A stretch of 57,974 nt of DNA, taken from contig SWDO01000005.1 of assembly GCA_005116895.1 (NCBI GenBank), forward strand, positions 69,251-127,224. Reading direction: 5' to 3'. This DNA comes from Nitrospira sp. (GTDB taxonomy: Bacteria > Nitrospirota > Nitrospiria > Nitrospirales > Nitrospiraceae). The first letter of the stretch is position 1. Each line of letters starts with the position of its first letter. Below the pieces are notes generated by a model. The model made no database searches, had not been told where the DNA came from, and saw only the letters and a program-made list of their open reading frames with translations. Positions 1-10,188 of the stretch are shown here, in pieces. The translations under genes and the position numbers were made by a program.

Positions 1-350
<350 letters not shown>

Positions 351-354
<4 letters not shown>

Positions 355-1124
355 GCCTCGATCAGAATCCGAGAAATGTGGATAAGTTGCCAGGCGCTCC
401 GCGCGGGGGAGGAGACCAGGCCGCGCTCACGGAGGCCAAACTCGCCGACAACACGGACCAATCGGGGCGGAAGTCTCTTGTCCGGGAATATGCGGAAGCG
501 ATCATCGTGGCGATGCTCCTGGCATTTGCCATCCGCGTGTTCGTCGTGCAGGCATTTAAGATTCCATCAGGATCAATGATTCCGACCTTGCAAATCGGCG
601 ATCATATTTTGGTCAGTAAACTTTCCTATGGCCTGCAGTGGCCGACGGACTGCAAGGTGCTCTGGAGTTTCCCACCGCTCAATTGCTACACGTCCGAAAC
701 GGTTGTGACGTTCGGCAAGCCGCAGCGGGGCGACATCATCGTGTTTCGGTTTCCCGAGGATGAAGAGAAAGATTTCATCAAGCGCATTGTCGGGCTGCCA
801 GGGGATAAAAAAAAAAAAAAAAATAAGAGCGTCCTTGTAAACGGCCAGCCACTCGACGATAAAGCCTTTACGCAACGAATCGATCCCAGCATCATCGACG
901 GTACAATCAACCCCCGCGATAATTTTGGACCGGTAACGGTTCCAGAGGGCTCCTATTTCGTGATGGGCGATAATCGAGACCAAAGTCTGGACAGTCGGTT
1001 CTGGGGCTATGTGCGCGAAGAAAAGATCCGCGGTAGAGCGTTCCGTATCTATTGGTCCTGGAACGGGCAGGGAAATTGGACGGAGTGGGTCAGATGGGAA
1101 CGATTCGGAAAGGCGATTCAATAA
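351..1124 (+). CDS. lepB: Signal peptidase I
   Basis: This membrane serine/lysine protease removes Sec signal peptides on the periplasmic side. The sequence shows one N-terminal transmembrane segment (about residues 46-66), the catalytic serine box IPSGSMIPT, the catalytic lysine box [11 protein letters not shown], and the C-terminal box [11 protein letters not shown]. The length, 257 aa, is normal for the family. The ATG overlaps the lepA stop. Just after the catalytic lysine box lies an uninterrupted run of 17 adenines, encoding five lysines and an asparagine; one slipped base would remove the C-terminal box. Many exported proteins downstream in this window would depend on this enzyme. Confidence 0.96.
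807..823 (+). repeat. 17-base poly(A) tract inside lepB
   Basis: Seventeen consecutive A residues follow GGGGAT in the lepB coding frame and encode K-K-K-K-K-N. Tracts of this length are known to be prone to polymerase slippage. It lies between the catalytic lysine box and the conserved GDNRDQS box, so a length change would truncate the protein before the fold is complete. Confidence 0.95.
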
Positions 1125-2161
1125 CGAAACGCAGTGTCTCTTCCCTTCCGAGTGCGGACTCGAATGGGAAGAGTGATGCGTTGCCGCCCAAGGCGCTCCG
1201 ACAGTATCTTCAGCGATTTCCGCAGGCATCGATCCTCGTAGTCGGCGACCTCATTCTCGATCATTATGTCATGGGACGGGTCAGCCGGATCTCCCCAGAA
1301 GCTCCGGTTCCGGTGGTTCATGTCGAGTCGGAATCTCTCCGGCTTGGTGGGGCGGCGAATGTGTTTAACAATATTTTGGCGCTTGGCGGAAAGGCCGATC
1401 TCTGCGGTGTGATCGGGTCGGATGAAAGCGGGCGTCTGTTGATGAAGGAGCTGGGCAACAAACGATCAAGCCGCGGGGGGGTGGTGATCGATCATGATCG
1501 CCCGACGACCAGAAAAAGTCGCGTGATCGCGCATAACCAGCAGATTGTGCGGTATGACGTCGAGGGGCGAAGCGAACTGAAAGTCACGCTGCGGCAAAAG
1601 ATTCTCCGGTATGTGGAGTCACGGATTCGAGAGTTGTCCTGTATCGTGGTGTCGGACTATGCCAAGGGAGTCGTGTCGCCGGCACTCATGTCTGACCTCA
1701 TACGTCTTGCTGCGTTGCGGAAGGTTCCGGTCATTGTCGATCCGAAGGTCGAACATTTCAGCTACTACAAAGGCGTCACCGTGCTGACGCCGAATCATCT
1801 TGAAGCGGCTCAAGCCTCCGGGTTGCACGGCGACGGTGACCAGACAATCGACGAAGCCGGCGCGATGATTCGGCAGCGTCTCGGGTGTCAGTCCGTCCTG
1901 ATTACACGCGGTGAAAAAGGCATGAGCTTGTATGAGCGCAACGGCGCGTCGTGGCATTTGCCGACGAAGGCTCGGCAGGTCTACGACGTCACCGGTGCAG
2001 GAGATACGGTCATCGGAACCTTAGCACTGGCGCTGGCGGCTGGAGCCAGCATCAAGACCGGAGCGGTCATGGCAAACTATGCGGCAGGAATCGTGGTGGG
2101 CATGGTCGGCACCGCGACGGTCTCGCCGAAACAGTTGTCCGAGGCGTTTGGAGATGAATAA
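1094..2161 (+). CDS. rfaE1: D-glycero-beta-D-manno-heptose-7-phosphate kinase (RfaE1/HldE N-domain type)
   Basis: PfkB-family sugar kinase that phosphorylates heptose-7-phosphate at C1 on the way to ADP-heptose for the lipopolysaccharide inner core. Visible features are the N-terminal VVGDLILDHYVMGRVSRISP motif, the glycine-rich substrate loop RLGGAANVFNN, and the C-terminal ATP/anion-hole signature DVTGAGDTVIGT. There is no cytidylyltransferase (HldE C-terminal) domain, so this is the stand-alone RfaE1 form. The ATG at 1094 has a GGAG 8 bases upstream and overlaps the end of lepB by 31 bases; the open frame extends to 1052 without better support. The stop overlaps kdsB. Confidence 0.9.
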   Translation: MGTIRKGDSITKRSVSSLPSADSNGKSDALPPKALRQYLQRFPQASILVVGDLILDHYVMGRVSRISPEAPVPVVHVESESLRLGGAANVFNNILALGGKADLCGVIGSDESGRLLMKELGNKRSSRGGVVIDHDRPTTRKSRVIAHNQQIVRYDVEGRSELKVTLRQKILRYVESRIRELSCIVVSDYAKGVVSPALMSDLIRLAALRKVPVIVDPKVEHFSYYKGVTVLTPNHLEAAQASGLHGDGDQTIDEAGAMIRQRLGCQSVLITRGEKGMSLYERNGASWHLPTKARQVYDVTGAGDTVIGTLALALAAGASIKTGAVMANYAAGIVVGMVGTATVSPKQLSEAFGDE

Positions 2162-2954
2162 GGGTTCACGGTCTGTCACGGTTGTGATTCCAGCCCGATA
2201 TGGTTCGTCACGATTCCCGGGCAAGCCGCTCGTCGAGCTGAACGGGAAGCCGATGATTCAACATGTCTATGAGCGGGCTGTGGACTGCCGCTCGGTTTCG
2301 AGCGTGCTGGTTGCAACCGATGATGAGCGCATCAAGCAAGCCGTCGAAGCGTTTGGTGGACGTGTGGTCCTTGTCGCCGGTGACTATCGGACCGGGACAG
2401 ACCGCGTCGCGGCAGTGGCCCGCATGTTTGCGGGAGAGTATTTTTTGGACTTACAGGGCGATGAGATTCCATTGAACTCCGGGTTGTTGACCGATCTTAT
2501 TGAGCCGTTTCTTGAAAGCGGCGTCGGCATAGGGACGCTGAAGCGGGTCATGGACCCTAGAGAGGATCTTCACAATTCCGCAGTGGTCAAAGTCGTCACC
2601 GATGTCCGCGGCGACGCGCTCTACTTTTCACGCGCCCCGATTCCGTTCGTTCGTGACGATTCCGAACAGCAGGCGATTGCTGGACTCCACTATATCCATC
2701 TGGGATTATATCTCTATACGAAAGAGACCTTGCTTCGATTTGCGGCCTTGCCGACCAGTCGTTTGGAAGATGCCGAAAAGCTAGAACAGCTCCGTGCGTT
2801 GGATCATGGGATTCCCATCCGGGTGTGGGAAACCAAACATGCTTCGTTGCGCGTTGACCGTCCTGAAGACGTGCCGGATGTCGCGGAACGCCTGCAACAA
2901 TACGAGGTTGTCAGGCGTGAGTTGCAGAACAGCGGGGTATTTTTTAAGCGATGA
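2154..2954 (+). CDS. kdsB: 3-deoxy-manno-octulosonate cytidylyltransferase (CMP-Kdo synthetase)
   Basis: Activates Kdo with CTP to CMP-Kdo for lipid A core assembly in the cytoplasm. The N-terminal nucleotide-binding signature VIPARYGSSRFPGKPL is followed by the motif MIQHVYERA and by LDLQGDEIPL. The length (266 aa) is standard. The ATG at 2154 lies within the last codons of the heptose kinase; the open frame runs upstream to 2079 but the extra residues there are a shadow of the kinase gene. It sits next to pyrG, which makes the CTP it uses, and the kdsA remnant, which suggests one envelope-sugar operon. Confidence 0.94.
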   Translation: MNKGSRSVTVVIPARYGSSRFPGKPLVELNGKPMIQHVYERAVDCRSVSSVLVATDDERIKQAVEAFGGRVVLVAGDYRTGTDRVAAVARMFAGEYFLDLQGDEIPLNSGLLTDLIEPFLESGVGIGTLKRVMDPREDLHNSAVVKVVTDVRGDALYFSRAPIPFVRDDSEQQAIAGLHYIHLGLYLYTKETLLRFAALPTSRLEDAEKLEQLRALDHGIPIRVWETKHASLRVDRPEDVPDVAERLQQYEVVRRELQNSGVFFKR

Positions 2955-3003
2955 GCGGCATATTTGAATTGGAGTGCTCTGACGTCCAACAGAGGGGACA
3001 GCT

Positions 3004-4605
<1,602 letters not shown>

Positions 4606-4614
4606 TTGTAGGCT

Positions 4615-4905
4615 ATGGCACAACTCGTCGAAATCGGTTCCTTCAAGGTCGGTCAGGGACAGCGTCCGTTTCTGATTGCCGGGCCTTGTGTAATCGAGAG
4701 CGAGCAGCTGGTGATGGACACGGCGGGCCATGTTGCGGATATTGCGAAGTCACTGGGAATCCCGTACATCTTCAAGTCATCCTTCGATAAGGCCAACCGA
4801 ACATCGATGACCTCGTTCCGTGGTCCTGGGATTGAAAAGGGCCTGGCGATACTCAAGAAAGTTAAGGACATCCAGGCGGTACGTTGGGGCGTCGGCTGCT
4901 GGTGA
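4615..4905 (+). pseudogene. kdsA: kdsA 5' fragment (Kdo-8-phosphate synthase), truncated at a deletion junction
   Basis: The first ~84 residues match KdsA, which condenses phosphoenolpyruvate with arabinose-5-phosphate: [11 protein letters not shown] and [14 protein letters not shown] are the N-terminal signatures. Complete KdsA is about 280 residues. After KKVKDI the reading frame runs into DNA that in another frame encodes kdsD, and stops at 4905 with an unrelated tail ([10 protein letters not shown]). All of the barrel beyond the second strand is missing, so the product cannot be active. The kdsB/pyrG context fits an original full-length kdsA. An assembly error is possible. Confidence 0.88.
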
Positions 4906-5282
4906 AGGTGAAGGACCTTATGCATGCCGATTCGGAGATGCCGATGGTCCAAGCCTCCGTCGGTGGAATGGCGGCCATGCTGGAAATGACGGCAAAAAAG
5001 CTCGGCATGACCACGGTCGTGGATGAGGAGGGATTGCTGGTCGGAGTGATTACCGACGGCGACTTACGGCGGTTTATCCAACGGGGAATCGATCTGGTCA
5101 ATACCACCGCGCAAGAGCTAGCTACTACGAATCCCAAGTCCATTGGGCCAGACGAACTGGCGGCCAAAGCTGTCGAGATGATGGAGCGATTTTCAATCAC
5201 GACCCTGGTGGTCACCGAGAATGAGCGGAATATCCGCGGAGTCATTCATCTACATGACTTGTTAAAGAACGGAATCGTGTAG
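4869..5282 (+). pseudogene. kdsD: kdsD 3' fragment (arabinose-5-phosphate isomerase CBS domains)
   Basis: In frame 3 the sequence reads [19 protein letters not shown] from 4869, which is the segment that links the SIS domain to the CBS pair in KdsD. It continues through two CBS repeats (GVITDGDLRRFIQ and GVIHLHDLLKNGIV) to a normal C-terminus. The SIS isomerase domain (about 185 residues) is absent. A TTG at 4884 could start translation, but no ribosome-binding site is seen. With the kdsA fragment this shows a deletion that removed the 3' part of kdsA and the 5' part of kdsD. Confidence 0.85.
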
Positions 5283-5297
5283 GAGACGAATCGGACC

Positions 5298-5894
5298 ATG
5301 AACCGCGTTCTGGCAATGTGGCGAGAGATAGGAGCCGAGTCGCTCAATCTGCCCAATCTCCTGACGCTCATCCGCATTCTCTTGATCCCGGTCTTCATCA
5401 TTCTCTTCGTCAACCCAACGCCCGATCAGTCGTTGGCGGCGGCGATAGTGTTTACCGTCGCGGCGGTAACGGATATGTTGGACGGCTATATTGCCCGCCG
5501 AACAGGCCAGGTCACGAAACTCGGCAAACTACTCGATCCGATTGCGGACAAACTCCTGGTGTTGTCGGCACTGATACTCCTGATGAACGTGGATCGGGTC
5601 AGCGCGTTGGTCGCGCTGCTGATTATCGGGCGGGAAGTGGCGGTGACGGGAATTCGCGCCATTGCGGCAGGAGAAGGCATGATCATCGCTGCCGAGACGA
5701 CCGGCAAGTACAAGATGGCGCTGCAGGTCGTCGCGATCATTCTCCTGATCCTGGAAGGGACAGGACTAGCCGAACTTGGCAATCTGCACCTGGCCGGTAT
5801 CGTTACATTGTATTTATCGTTGGTACTTGGCTACATCTCTGGTGGTCAGTATGTGTGGAGCTTTTGGAAGCAGGTCGTCGCCAAAGGACTTTGA
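5298..5894 (+). CDS. pgsA: CDP-diacylglycerol--glycerol-3-phosphate 3-phosphatidyltransferase
   Basis: Inner-membrane enzyme making phosphatidylglycerol phosphate. The CDP-alcohol phosphotransferase signature D-x2-DG-x2-AR-x8-G-x3-D-x3-D is intact in DMLDGYIARR followed by GKLLDPIADK. Several hydrophobic helices span the rest, and 198 aa is typical. The ATG lies 16 bases after the kdsD remnant, with GGAGACGAA upstream. Confidence 0.95.
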   Translation: MNRVLAMWREIGAESLNLPNLLTLIRILLIPVFIILFVNPTPDQSLAAAIVFTVAAVTDMLDGYIARRTGQVTKLGKLLDPIADKLLVLSALILLMNVDRVSALVALLIIGREVAVTGIRAIAAGEGMIIAAETTGKYKMALQVVAIILLILEGTGLAELGNLHLAGIVTLYLSLVLGYISGGQYVWSFWKQVVAKGL

Positions 5895-5989
5895 CGAAAC
5901 GATCACGCGGACTGTTCCTGAGCGCAACACTCACTTTCATTTCTTTTGACGCGGACGAGATTCAATCATCTAACTACCACGTGGGCAAC

Positions 5990-6826
5990 GTGTACATTCT
6001 CAGATCTGCCTGCGCGTTGTTGTTCCTCCACATTATTCTTACCGCTTGTAGCGAAAACGAAAAGCCCCCACAACTCGAACCATTTGTCTACGCGAATGCC
6101 ACAGGCCATTGCTCGGTTGGATCACGTCCCGGTCTTGCTGGTGCAATTGACGGGAAAGTATCGGCTGACGGCATTCGGTATATGGTTCGCACACCGTCCA
6201 ACTATGACCCGACATTTGCCCATTCTCTCTTGATGGTCTATGCGCCAGCCGGACAGGGTCGCTGGGCATCGGAGCGGTTTGCTGGACTTACGACTGCAGC
6301 GACCGGAGCCGGATTTGTGGTGGTCTATACCGATCACAAACCGTTGAATATTTCGACCATTGAACAGCTTGGAGCCATTCCTGGTCTCGTGGCAAAGGAA
6401 TGGTGCATCGATGAGAGCAGGGTATCTGCCACCGGTCATTCAGACGGGGGCACGGCATCCCAGATGCTGGCTGTGATTGAGAAGACGAAAACAGTGCCTG
6501 CCATAATCGCGCCGAGTGCTGCTGGGGTGACCGGAAAAGATCTTGAGGCGTATCAATGCCGCGCTCCAATCCCGGTCATGATCATGCACGGCAAGAACGA
6601 CAAGCTGTTTCCAGGCTGGGGAGCCCAAAGGTCAGCCTGGTGGGCGGGCTGTAATCACTGTGATGTGACGAAGATGAAATCAGTGGAAGGAGGCTGTCGT
6701 GCGTATCAAGGCTGTGCCTCAGGCGGTGCAACACTCTATTGTGAAGGAACCGGCAGCCATCGCGATTGGCCGAATCTGAATCAAGTGTTGCTCGACTTCT
6801 TTGCGCATCCGGAAAAGTTTCAGTGA
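5990..6826 (+). CDS. Lipoprotein esterase/depolymerase-like alpha/beta hydrolase
   Basis: Exported hydrolase related to the PHB-depolymerase/LpqC esterase family; the substrate is unknown. A GTG at 5990 gives a short signal peptide ending in the lipobox LTAC, so the mature protein is probably lipid-anchored. The nucleophile elbow is TGHSDGGTAS, the likely acid is in MHGKNDKLFPG and the likely base in GTGSHRDWP, in the correct order. Cysteine pairs (CNHCD, CRAYQGC) suggest disulfides in the periplasm. A GTG at 5981 is an alternative start; neither has a clear ribosome-binding site. The long upstream open frame over pgsA is a shadow. Confidence 0.75.
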   Translation: MYILRSACALLFLHIILTACSENEKPPQLEPFVYANATGHCSVGSRPGLAGAIDGKVSADGIRYMVRTPSNYDPTFAHSLLMVYAPAGQGRWASERFAGLTTAATGAGFVVVYTDHKPLNISTIEQLGAIPGLVAKEWCIDESRVSATGHSDGGTASQMLAVIEKTKTVPAIIAPSAAGVTGKDLEAYQCRAPIPVMIMHGKNDKLFPGWGAQRSAWWAGCNHCDVTKMKSVEGGCRAYQGCASGGATLYCEGTGSHRDWPNLNQVLLDFFAHPEKFQ

Positions 6827-6876
6827 TGTTCGAGCGATAAGCATTTTCCTAGGCATAGCGTTACGTTCCAGAACGT

Positions 6877-6954
6877 CCGTTCGTGGTGAGCTTGTCGAAC
6901 CATGAACGGAGCAACAAGAAATAGCTCACCGTTCGACAAGCTCAGGGCGAACGG
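6877..6954. repeat. REP-like imperfect palindrome
   Basis: Two ~31-base arms (6877-6907 and 6924-6954) are inverted copies with few mismatches; the core is GAGCTTGTCGAAC / GTTCGACAAGCTC. This motif is recalled as a dispersed repeat in many environmental genomes. It lies in the gap between the lipoprotein hydrolase and plsY, where it could fold in RNA and limit read-through. Confidence 0.75.
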
Positions 6955-7014
6955 ATTGTCACGGAAATTCATAGGAAAGAAGTTTGGTATGTGTAGCGGT
7001 TTCGTGGATTGATC

Positions 7015-7620
7015 ATGGAACAACAAGGACTCATCGTTGGGCTCGCGATCATCGGATATCTCTTGGGAGCGGTCCCGTTTGGAGTCGTCATATCCAAGGC
7101 AATGAGCCTGCCAGATCCACGCACGGTCGGGAGCAAGAACGTCGGATTTACGAATGTCCTCCGTGTGTCGGGCACGACGCCAGGCATTCTCACCTTGGTC
7201 GGAGATATGGGCAAGGGATGGGTGATGGGCTTTGCGGCGACGCAGCTGCTACAAGACGAATGGGCAATTCTGGCCGTCGCGCTTGCTCCATTTCTGGGCC
7301 ATCTCTTTTCGCCGTTCTTAGGATTTAAAGGAGGAAAGGGGGTTGCGACTGCGCTTGGCTCAGTGCTCGGTGTCGCGCCGTTGATCGGCTTGTTGCTGCT
7401 AATGGCCTGGATCGGAGCCGTCGCACTGTGGCGCTACTCTTCGGGCGGGGCGCTGATGGCGTTCGGCCTCTTTCCCATCCTTGCTGCATCACTTCAACCG
7501 ACGGCTCCCTTTGCTTTGTTCTCTGTGCTCGTGACAAGTCTCATTGTGATCAAGCACAAGGGGAATATTGAACGGTTGTGGAAGGGGACGGAGAGTAAGA
7601 TGGGTGAGAGGAAGAAGTAG
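7015..7620 (+). CDS. plsY: Glycerol-3-phosphate acyltransferase PlsY
   Basis: Inner-membrane enzyme that uses acyl-phosphate to acylate glycerol-3-phosphate, the first step of phospholipid synthesis. The conserved GSKNVGFTNVLR (family GSgNiGaTN), the FLGFKGGKGVAT loop and the C-terminal IKHKGNIERL motif are present, with about five to seven hydrophobic segments. ATG at 7015 is preferred; TTG at 7009 is the alternative. Together with pgsA it forms a phospholipid group. Confidence 0.95.
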   Translation: MEQQGLIVGLAIIGYLLGAVPFGVVISKAMSLPDPRTVGSKNVGFTNVLRVSGTTPGILTLVGDMGKGWVMGFAATQLLQDEWAILAVALAPFLGHLFSPFLGFKGGKGVATALGSVLGVAPLIGLLLLMAWIGAVALWRYSSGGALMAFGLFPILAASLQPTAPFALFSVLVTSLIVIKHKGNIERLWKGTESKMGERKK

Positions 7621-7713
7621 GGAGCAGCCAGGTCGTCCTTCTTGCTCGCCGAACGCGCGCCCTCAGAAGGGCCTCGTTCGATGCGCGCAGTGAACGACAA
7701 CCTGGCCGCTCCC
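7620..7713. repeat. Long imperfect inverted repeat after plsY
   Basis: The outer arms, GGGAGCAGCCAGGTCGTC (from 7620) and GACAACCTGGCCGCTCCC (to 7713), pair with a few mismatches. Inner segments such as CCCTCAGAAGGG also fold. The element starts on the last base of the plsY stop codon and could act as its transcript end. The short open frames over it are not convincing genes. It looks like a dispersed palindromic element. Confidence 0.6.
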
Positions 7714-7836
7714 TTTCTTCCTTTTGAGAGGAGAGAAGAACAAGAAATCCATGCGCGCAATTTTGGATTCAACCGGGTCGCCCTCGTCGAGAGAAGGTTT
7801 GCGAAGGATTGCAAGAAATTTGTTATTGGTGAGTTT

Positions 7837-8712
7837 TCATATGTGGGAGAAGCTAACGGTGGGAAATGTAGATCCAGATATTGAATGAAGGGTGACTCTT
7901 TGCCAGCCTTCGGCATGAATGATGCCTCTACGCGCTAGATCTAGCAAAGGATAAGCGTTATCGATGCTCTCTCCCCTGTCACCGATATTCATGATAATGC
8001 CCATCAGTGGCCAAAGGGACATTCCATAAGAAAGATGGTCGTTGAAGACCCCTTCCAGCTGATTCATCCCATAACAAACAATCCCGCAGAGCCTACCTGA
8101 GTCATTGAATATGGGGCCTCCGCTCATACCACCTGGCATCTTGCAGTTAACTCGGAAGCACGGATAATTGAGATTAACAGTGTCACGACGGTGCTCGTGG
8201 ACTTCGATAACTTTTCCTACTGAAGCGGACGGTTTGCCTTCCAGCTCAATGTGTCGAGTCCCATCGGAGTCCACAACCACCTTGGGTTTTCTGCGCTCGT
8301 ATCCGAATGCTACAACACGTTCGCCGACATCTGGAGGGGCAATAGACATTCCAACGCACGCAGGTCGGTGTTGTTGAGTGGCGATATCATTGTATGCACG
8401 AGTATGAAAGACGGCTAAGTCTGCACAGGGCGAAAGCCAACAACGGTCTACCTCCCAGATTGAGTACTGAGGCCCGGGATCAACATGGACAGCCCAAAAC
8501 GAGAAGTTAGCTGTTCCGTTCCTGTGTTCAAATGTTTGGAGGTAATCTTCAATAACGTGCTTCGCTGTGATATAGAGGTTCTTGGCAATCCTGATGGAAG
8601 AGCCAAGTTCGTGGATTGTATTTGGTTCGCAAGGGTTTGCTACAAGTCTTGCTGAGACACCCGCTGCAGCGGTGTCTCCTTCTACATAGCGAAACTCTGG
8701 CGTGATATGCAT
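7837..8712 (-). CDS. Trypsin-like serine protease domain protein
   Basis: A 291-residue protein with a chymotrypsin-fold catalytic triad: His in ITAKHVIED (about residue 52), Asp in CADLAVFHT (about residue 98) and Ser in PGGMSGGPIF (about residue 200). There is no obvious signal peptide and no PDZ domain, so it may act in the cytoplasm or as part of a defence or stress response; that is not resolved. It stands alone on the minus strand with palindromic repeats downstream. AT content seems somewhat higher than in neighbouring genes, which may indicate acquisition. Confidence 0.75.
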   Translation of the reverse strand: MHITPEFRYVEGDTAAAGVSARLVANPCEPNTIHELGSSIRIAKNLYITAKHVIEDYLQTFEHRNGTANFSFWAVHVDPGPQYSIWEVDRCWLSPCADLAVFHTRAYNDIATQQHRPACVGMSIAPPDVGERVVAFGYERRKPKVVVDSDGTRHIELEGKPSASVGKVIEVHEHRRDTVNLNYPCFRVNCKMPGGMSGGPIFNDSGRLCGIVCYGMNQLEGVFNDHLSYGMSLWPLMGIIMNIGDRGESIDNAYPLLDLARRGIIHAEGWQRVTLHSISGSTFPTVSFSHI

Positions 8713-8935
8713 TGTGAAATGACTTCTGTCTTAGAAATACAATGTTGAGATTCTACTTTTTCCCGAGAGCAATTTGAAGATCTTCCCGTCCCTCAAAGCC
8801 AATTCTGTCCAGGTTATCTGGCATTGACCCACGGCTGGGGGTCAGTGTGCAATTTCCAGAGAACCACTCATGTGTTTAGGGCGCCTGTGAACACAAAAAC
8901 ACTCTGACTCTCATTCCTCTAACTGTGAGGCGATA
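8713..8935. other. Intergenic gap between protease and outer-membrane protein genes
   Basis: About 220 bases without a credible gene on either strand. It should hold the promoter for the minus-strand protease gene. No strong terminator or promoter is evident. Confidence 0.4.
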
Positions 8936-9532
8936 CTAAAAGTGCAAGTTTAATCCAACGGTTATCATGTGTCCGTTATCCTGGAATTGCTTATCACGCA
9001 GGGAGGCGTCCTTCGAGTCGATTTTCTCAAGCCAGATATGGCGATAGGTGCCATCGAGGGAGAGATAGTCAGTGAGAAAGAGCTGCAGGCCTCCCCCGAC
9101 ATGCGCGCCAAACCGATGTTGTGTCTTATCGAAGTCGCCGGGGCCTTCGACATGGGTAAAGTACCAGCCGGCCCCGCCGAGAATAAAAGGAGAGAGCCGT
9201 TTTGTGCCGAATGGATAAAGCAATACTGAGCCTTGAACTGGAAAGGTTCGGACGGTTGTAGAATTGATGTCGGTCTTGCGATAGTCGACGGAGCCTTCAA
9301 CGGCAAGAAATTTGAATGGGTGGAGACGGAGTTGTCCGCCGCCAAACCAGTTCGCATCTCCGTCTTTGGGATCAAAGTAGGTCGCACGACCGCCAATAGA
9401 AAACAGTCCAATATTCACATCATCGAAGAGCCCTTCTGCTGCTGCCGGTTTAGCCCCTTCTCCGTACAACATTCCGCCTAGAGCCGCGGTTATTGTCAAC
9501 AGCACAACCGGTAGTTTCCATATTCTCATCAT
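8936..9532 (-). CDS. Outer-membrane beta-barrel protein
   Basis: About 198 residues with a signal peptide (MMRIWKLPVVLLTITAALGG) and alternating hydrophobic strands typical of a small OmpA/OmpW-like eight-stranded barrel, ending in an aromatic C-terminal residue (LNLHF). No ligand can be assigned. A GTG/ATG-type frame extends to 9547, but the GGAGG inside that extension (ATGGAGGCGTGCACG) is the ribosome-binding site for the ATGATG at 9532/9529, so the shorter start is chosen. Confidence 0.8.
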   Translation of the reverse strand: MMRIWKLPVVLLTITAALGGMLYGEGAKPAAAEGLFDDVNIGLFSIGGRATYFDPKDGDANWFGGGQLRLHPFKFLAVEGSVDYRKTDINSTTVRTFPVQGSVLLYPFGTKRLSPFILGGAGWYFTHVEGPGDFDKTQHRFGAHVGGGLQLFLTDYLSLDGTYRHIWLEKIDSKDASLRDKQFQDNGHMITVGLNLHF

Positions 9533-9681
9533 CGTGCACGCCTCCATGTAAGATTACGGCATTCTCTACAGCCATAGTCTTTAGACGGGGGTGGCCTCGC
9601 GGTGTAAACGATGTGGTATGAAAACTCGTACGAAGATGGCGAAATTGTTCAGGGCAGTTTTCAGTGCTATCGGGAAGAGAA

Positions 9682-9945
9682 CTACCGGATGACGATACTG
9701 ACTTGAGCAGAATATCCGAGTTGGGAAAGGAGTTGTTCGCAGTCTTCCCACGTGAGGCCGAAGGCGCGCACGTCGGCGACACCGATTCTCGCCACAACGT
9801 CCCGAATGGTCGGAAGATAGGTTGGATCGAATTCGCCGTCCATCATTGCCGATTCTGCCCAGGCTACCAGGCTGTCCAGCGACAATTCATGTCGCAGGTA
9901 AGCGGAAAGCTGATCGACAACCGTCTCACACGTGATGAGCTTCAT
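9682..9945 (-). CDS. Small conserved hypothetical protein
   Basis: An 87-residue acidic protein starting MKLITCETVVDQLSAYL. No domain is recognised. It is mostly helical by composition and has no signal peptide. It lies 27 bases downstream of a toxin-antitoxin-like pair on the same strand and may be a third member of that transcript. Confidence 0.6.
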   Translation of the reverse strand: MKLITCETVVDQLSAYLRHELSLDSLVAWAESAMMDGEFDPTYLPTIRDVVARIGVADVRAFGLTWEDCEQLLSQLGYSAQVSIVIR

Positions 9946-9972
9946 GCTGGGTATGCCATCAGGTGGAAATGG

Positions 9973-10188
9973 TTAGATTGCAATAGGAGTCAGAGAGAAA
10001 ACACGACCGTATCGTGCTGCTGTCGCGGTGTCTCCATTTTTCAGCGCTTCACGCACATCATCGAGTTTGTAGGCGTCTTCCACCGATAGGTAGGGCGACC
10101 ATTCGTCATCAGTCACCAGCAGCTCAACATCGACTTCGGCCAGATACTGTCCCTCATGAATCAGCTTCTTTCGTGGTTGCTTTTTCAT
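9973..10188 (-). CDS. Antitoxin-like small protein
   Basis: A 71-residue protein beginning MKKQPRKKLIHEGQYLAEV, acidic after the basic start, of the type commonly found paired with DUF4258 proteins. The ATG at 10188 has GAGGAGA upstream and overlaps the stop of the upstream gene by 4 bases, so the two are coupled. Function is inferred only from this pairing. Confidence 0.65.
   Translation of the reverse strand: MKKQPRKKLIHEGQYLAEVDVELLVTDDEWSPYLSVEDAYKLDDVREALKNGDTATAARYGRVFSLTPIAI

Noticed and set aside
5318..5989. Long open frame overlapping pgsA ahead of the lipoprotein hydrolase
   Set aside because: It is a shadow of pgsA; the lipobox signal peptide starting at GTG 5990 marks the real beginning.
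7642..7884. Plus-strand frame of 80 residues after plsY
   Set aside because: It lies in the inverted repeat and overlaps the protease gene; no ribosome-binding site or conserved motif.
7494..7916. Minus-strand frame of 140 residues over the end of plsY
   Set aside because: It covers plsY antisense and the palindromic repeat; its protein-like patches come from the repeat sequence.
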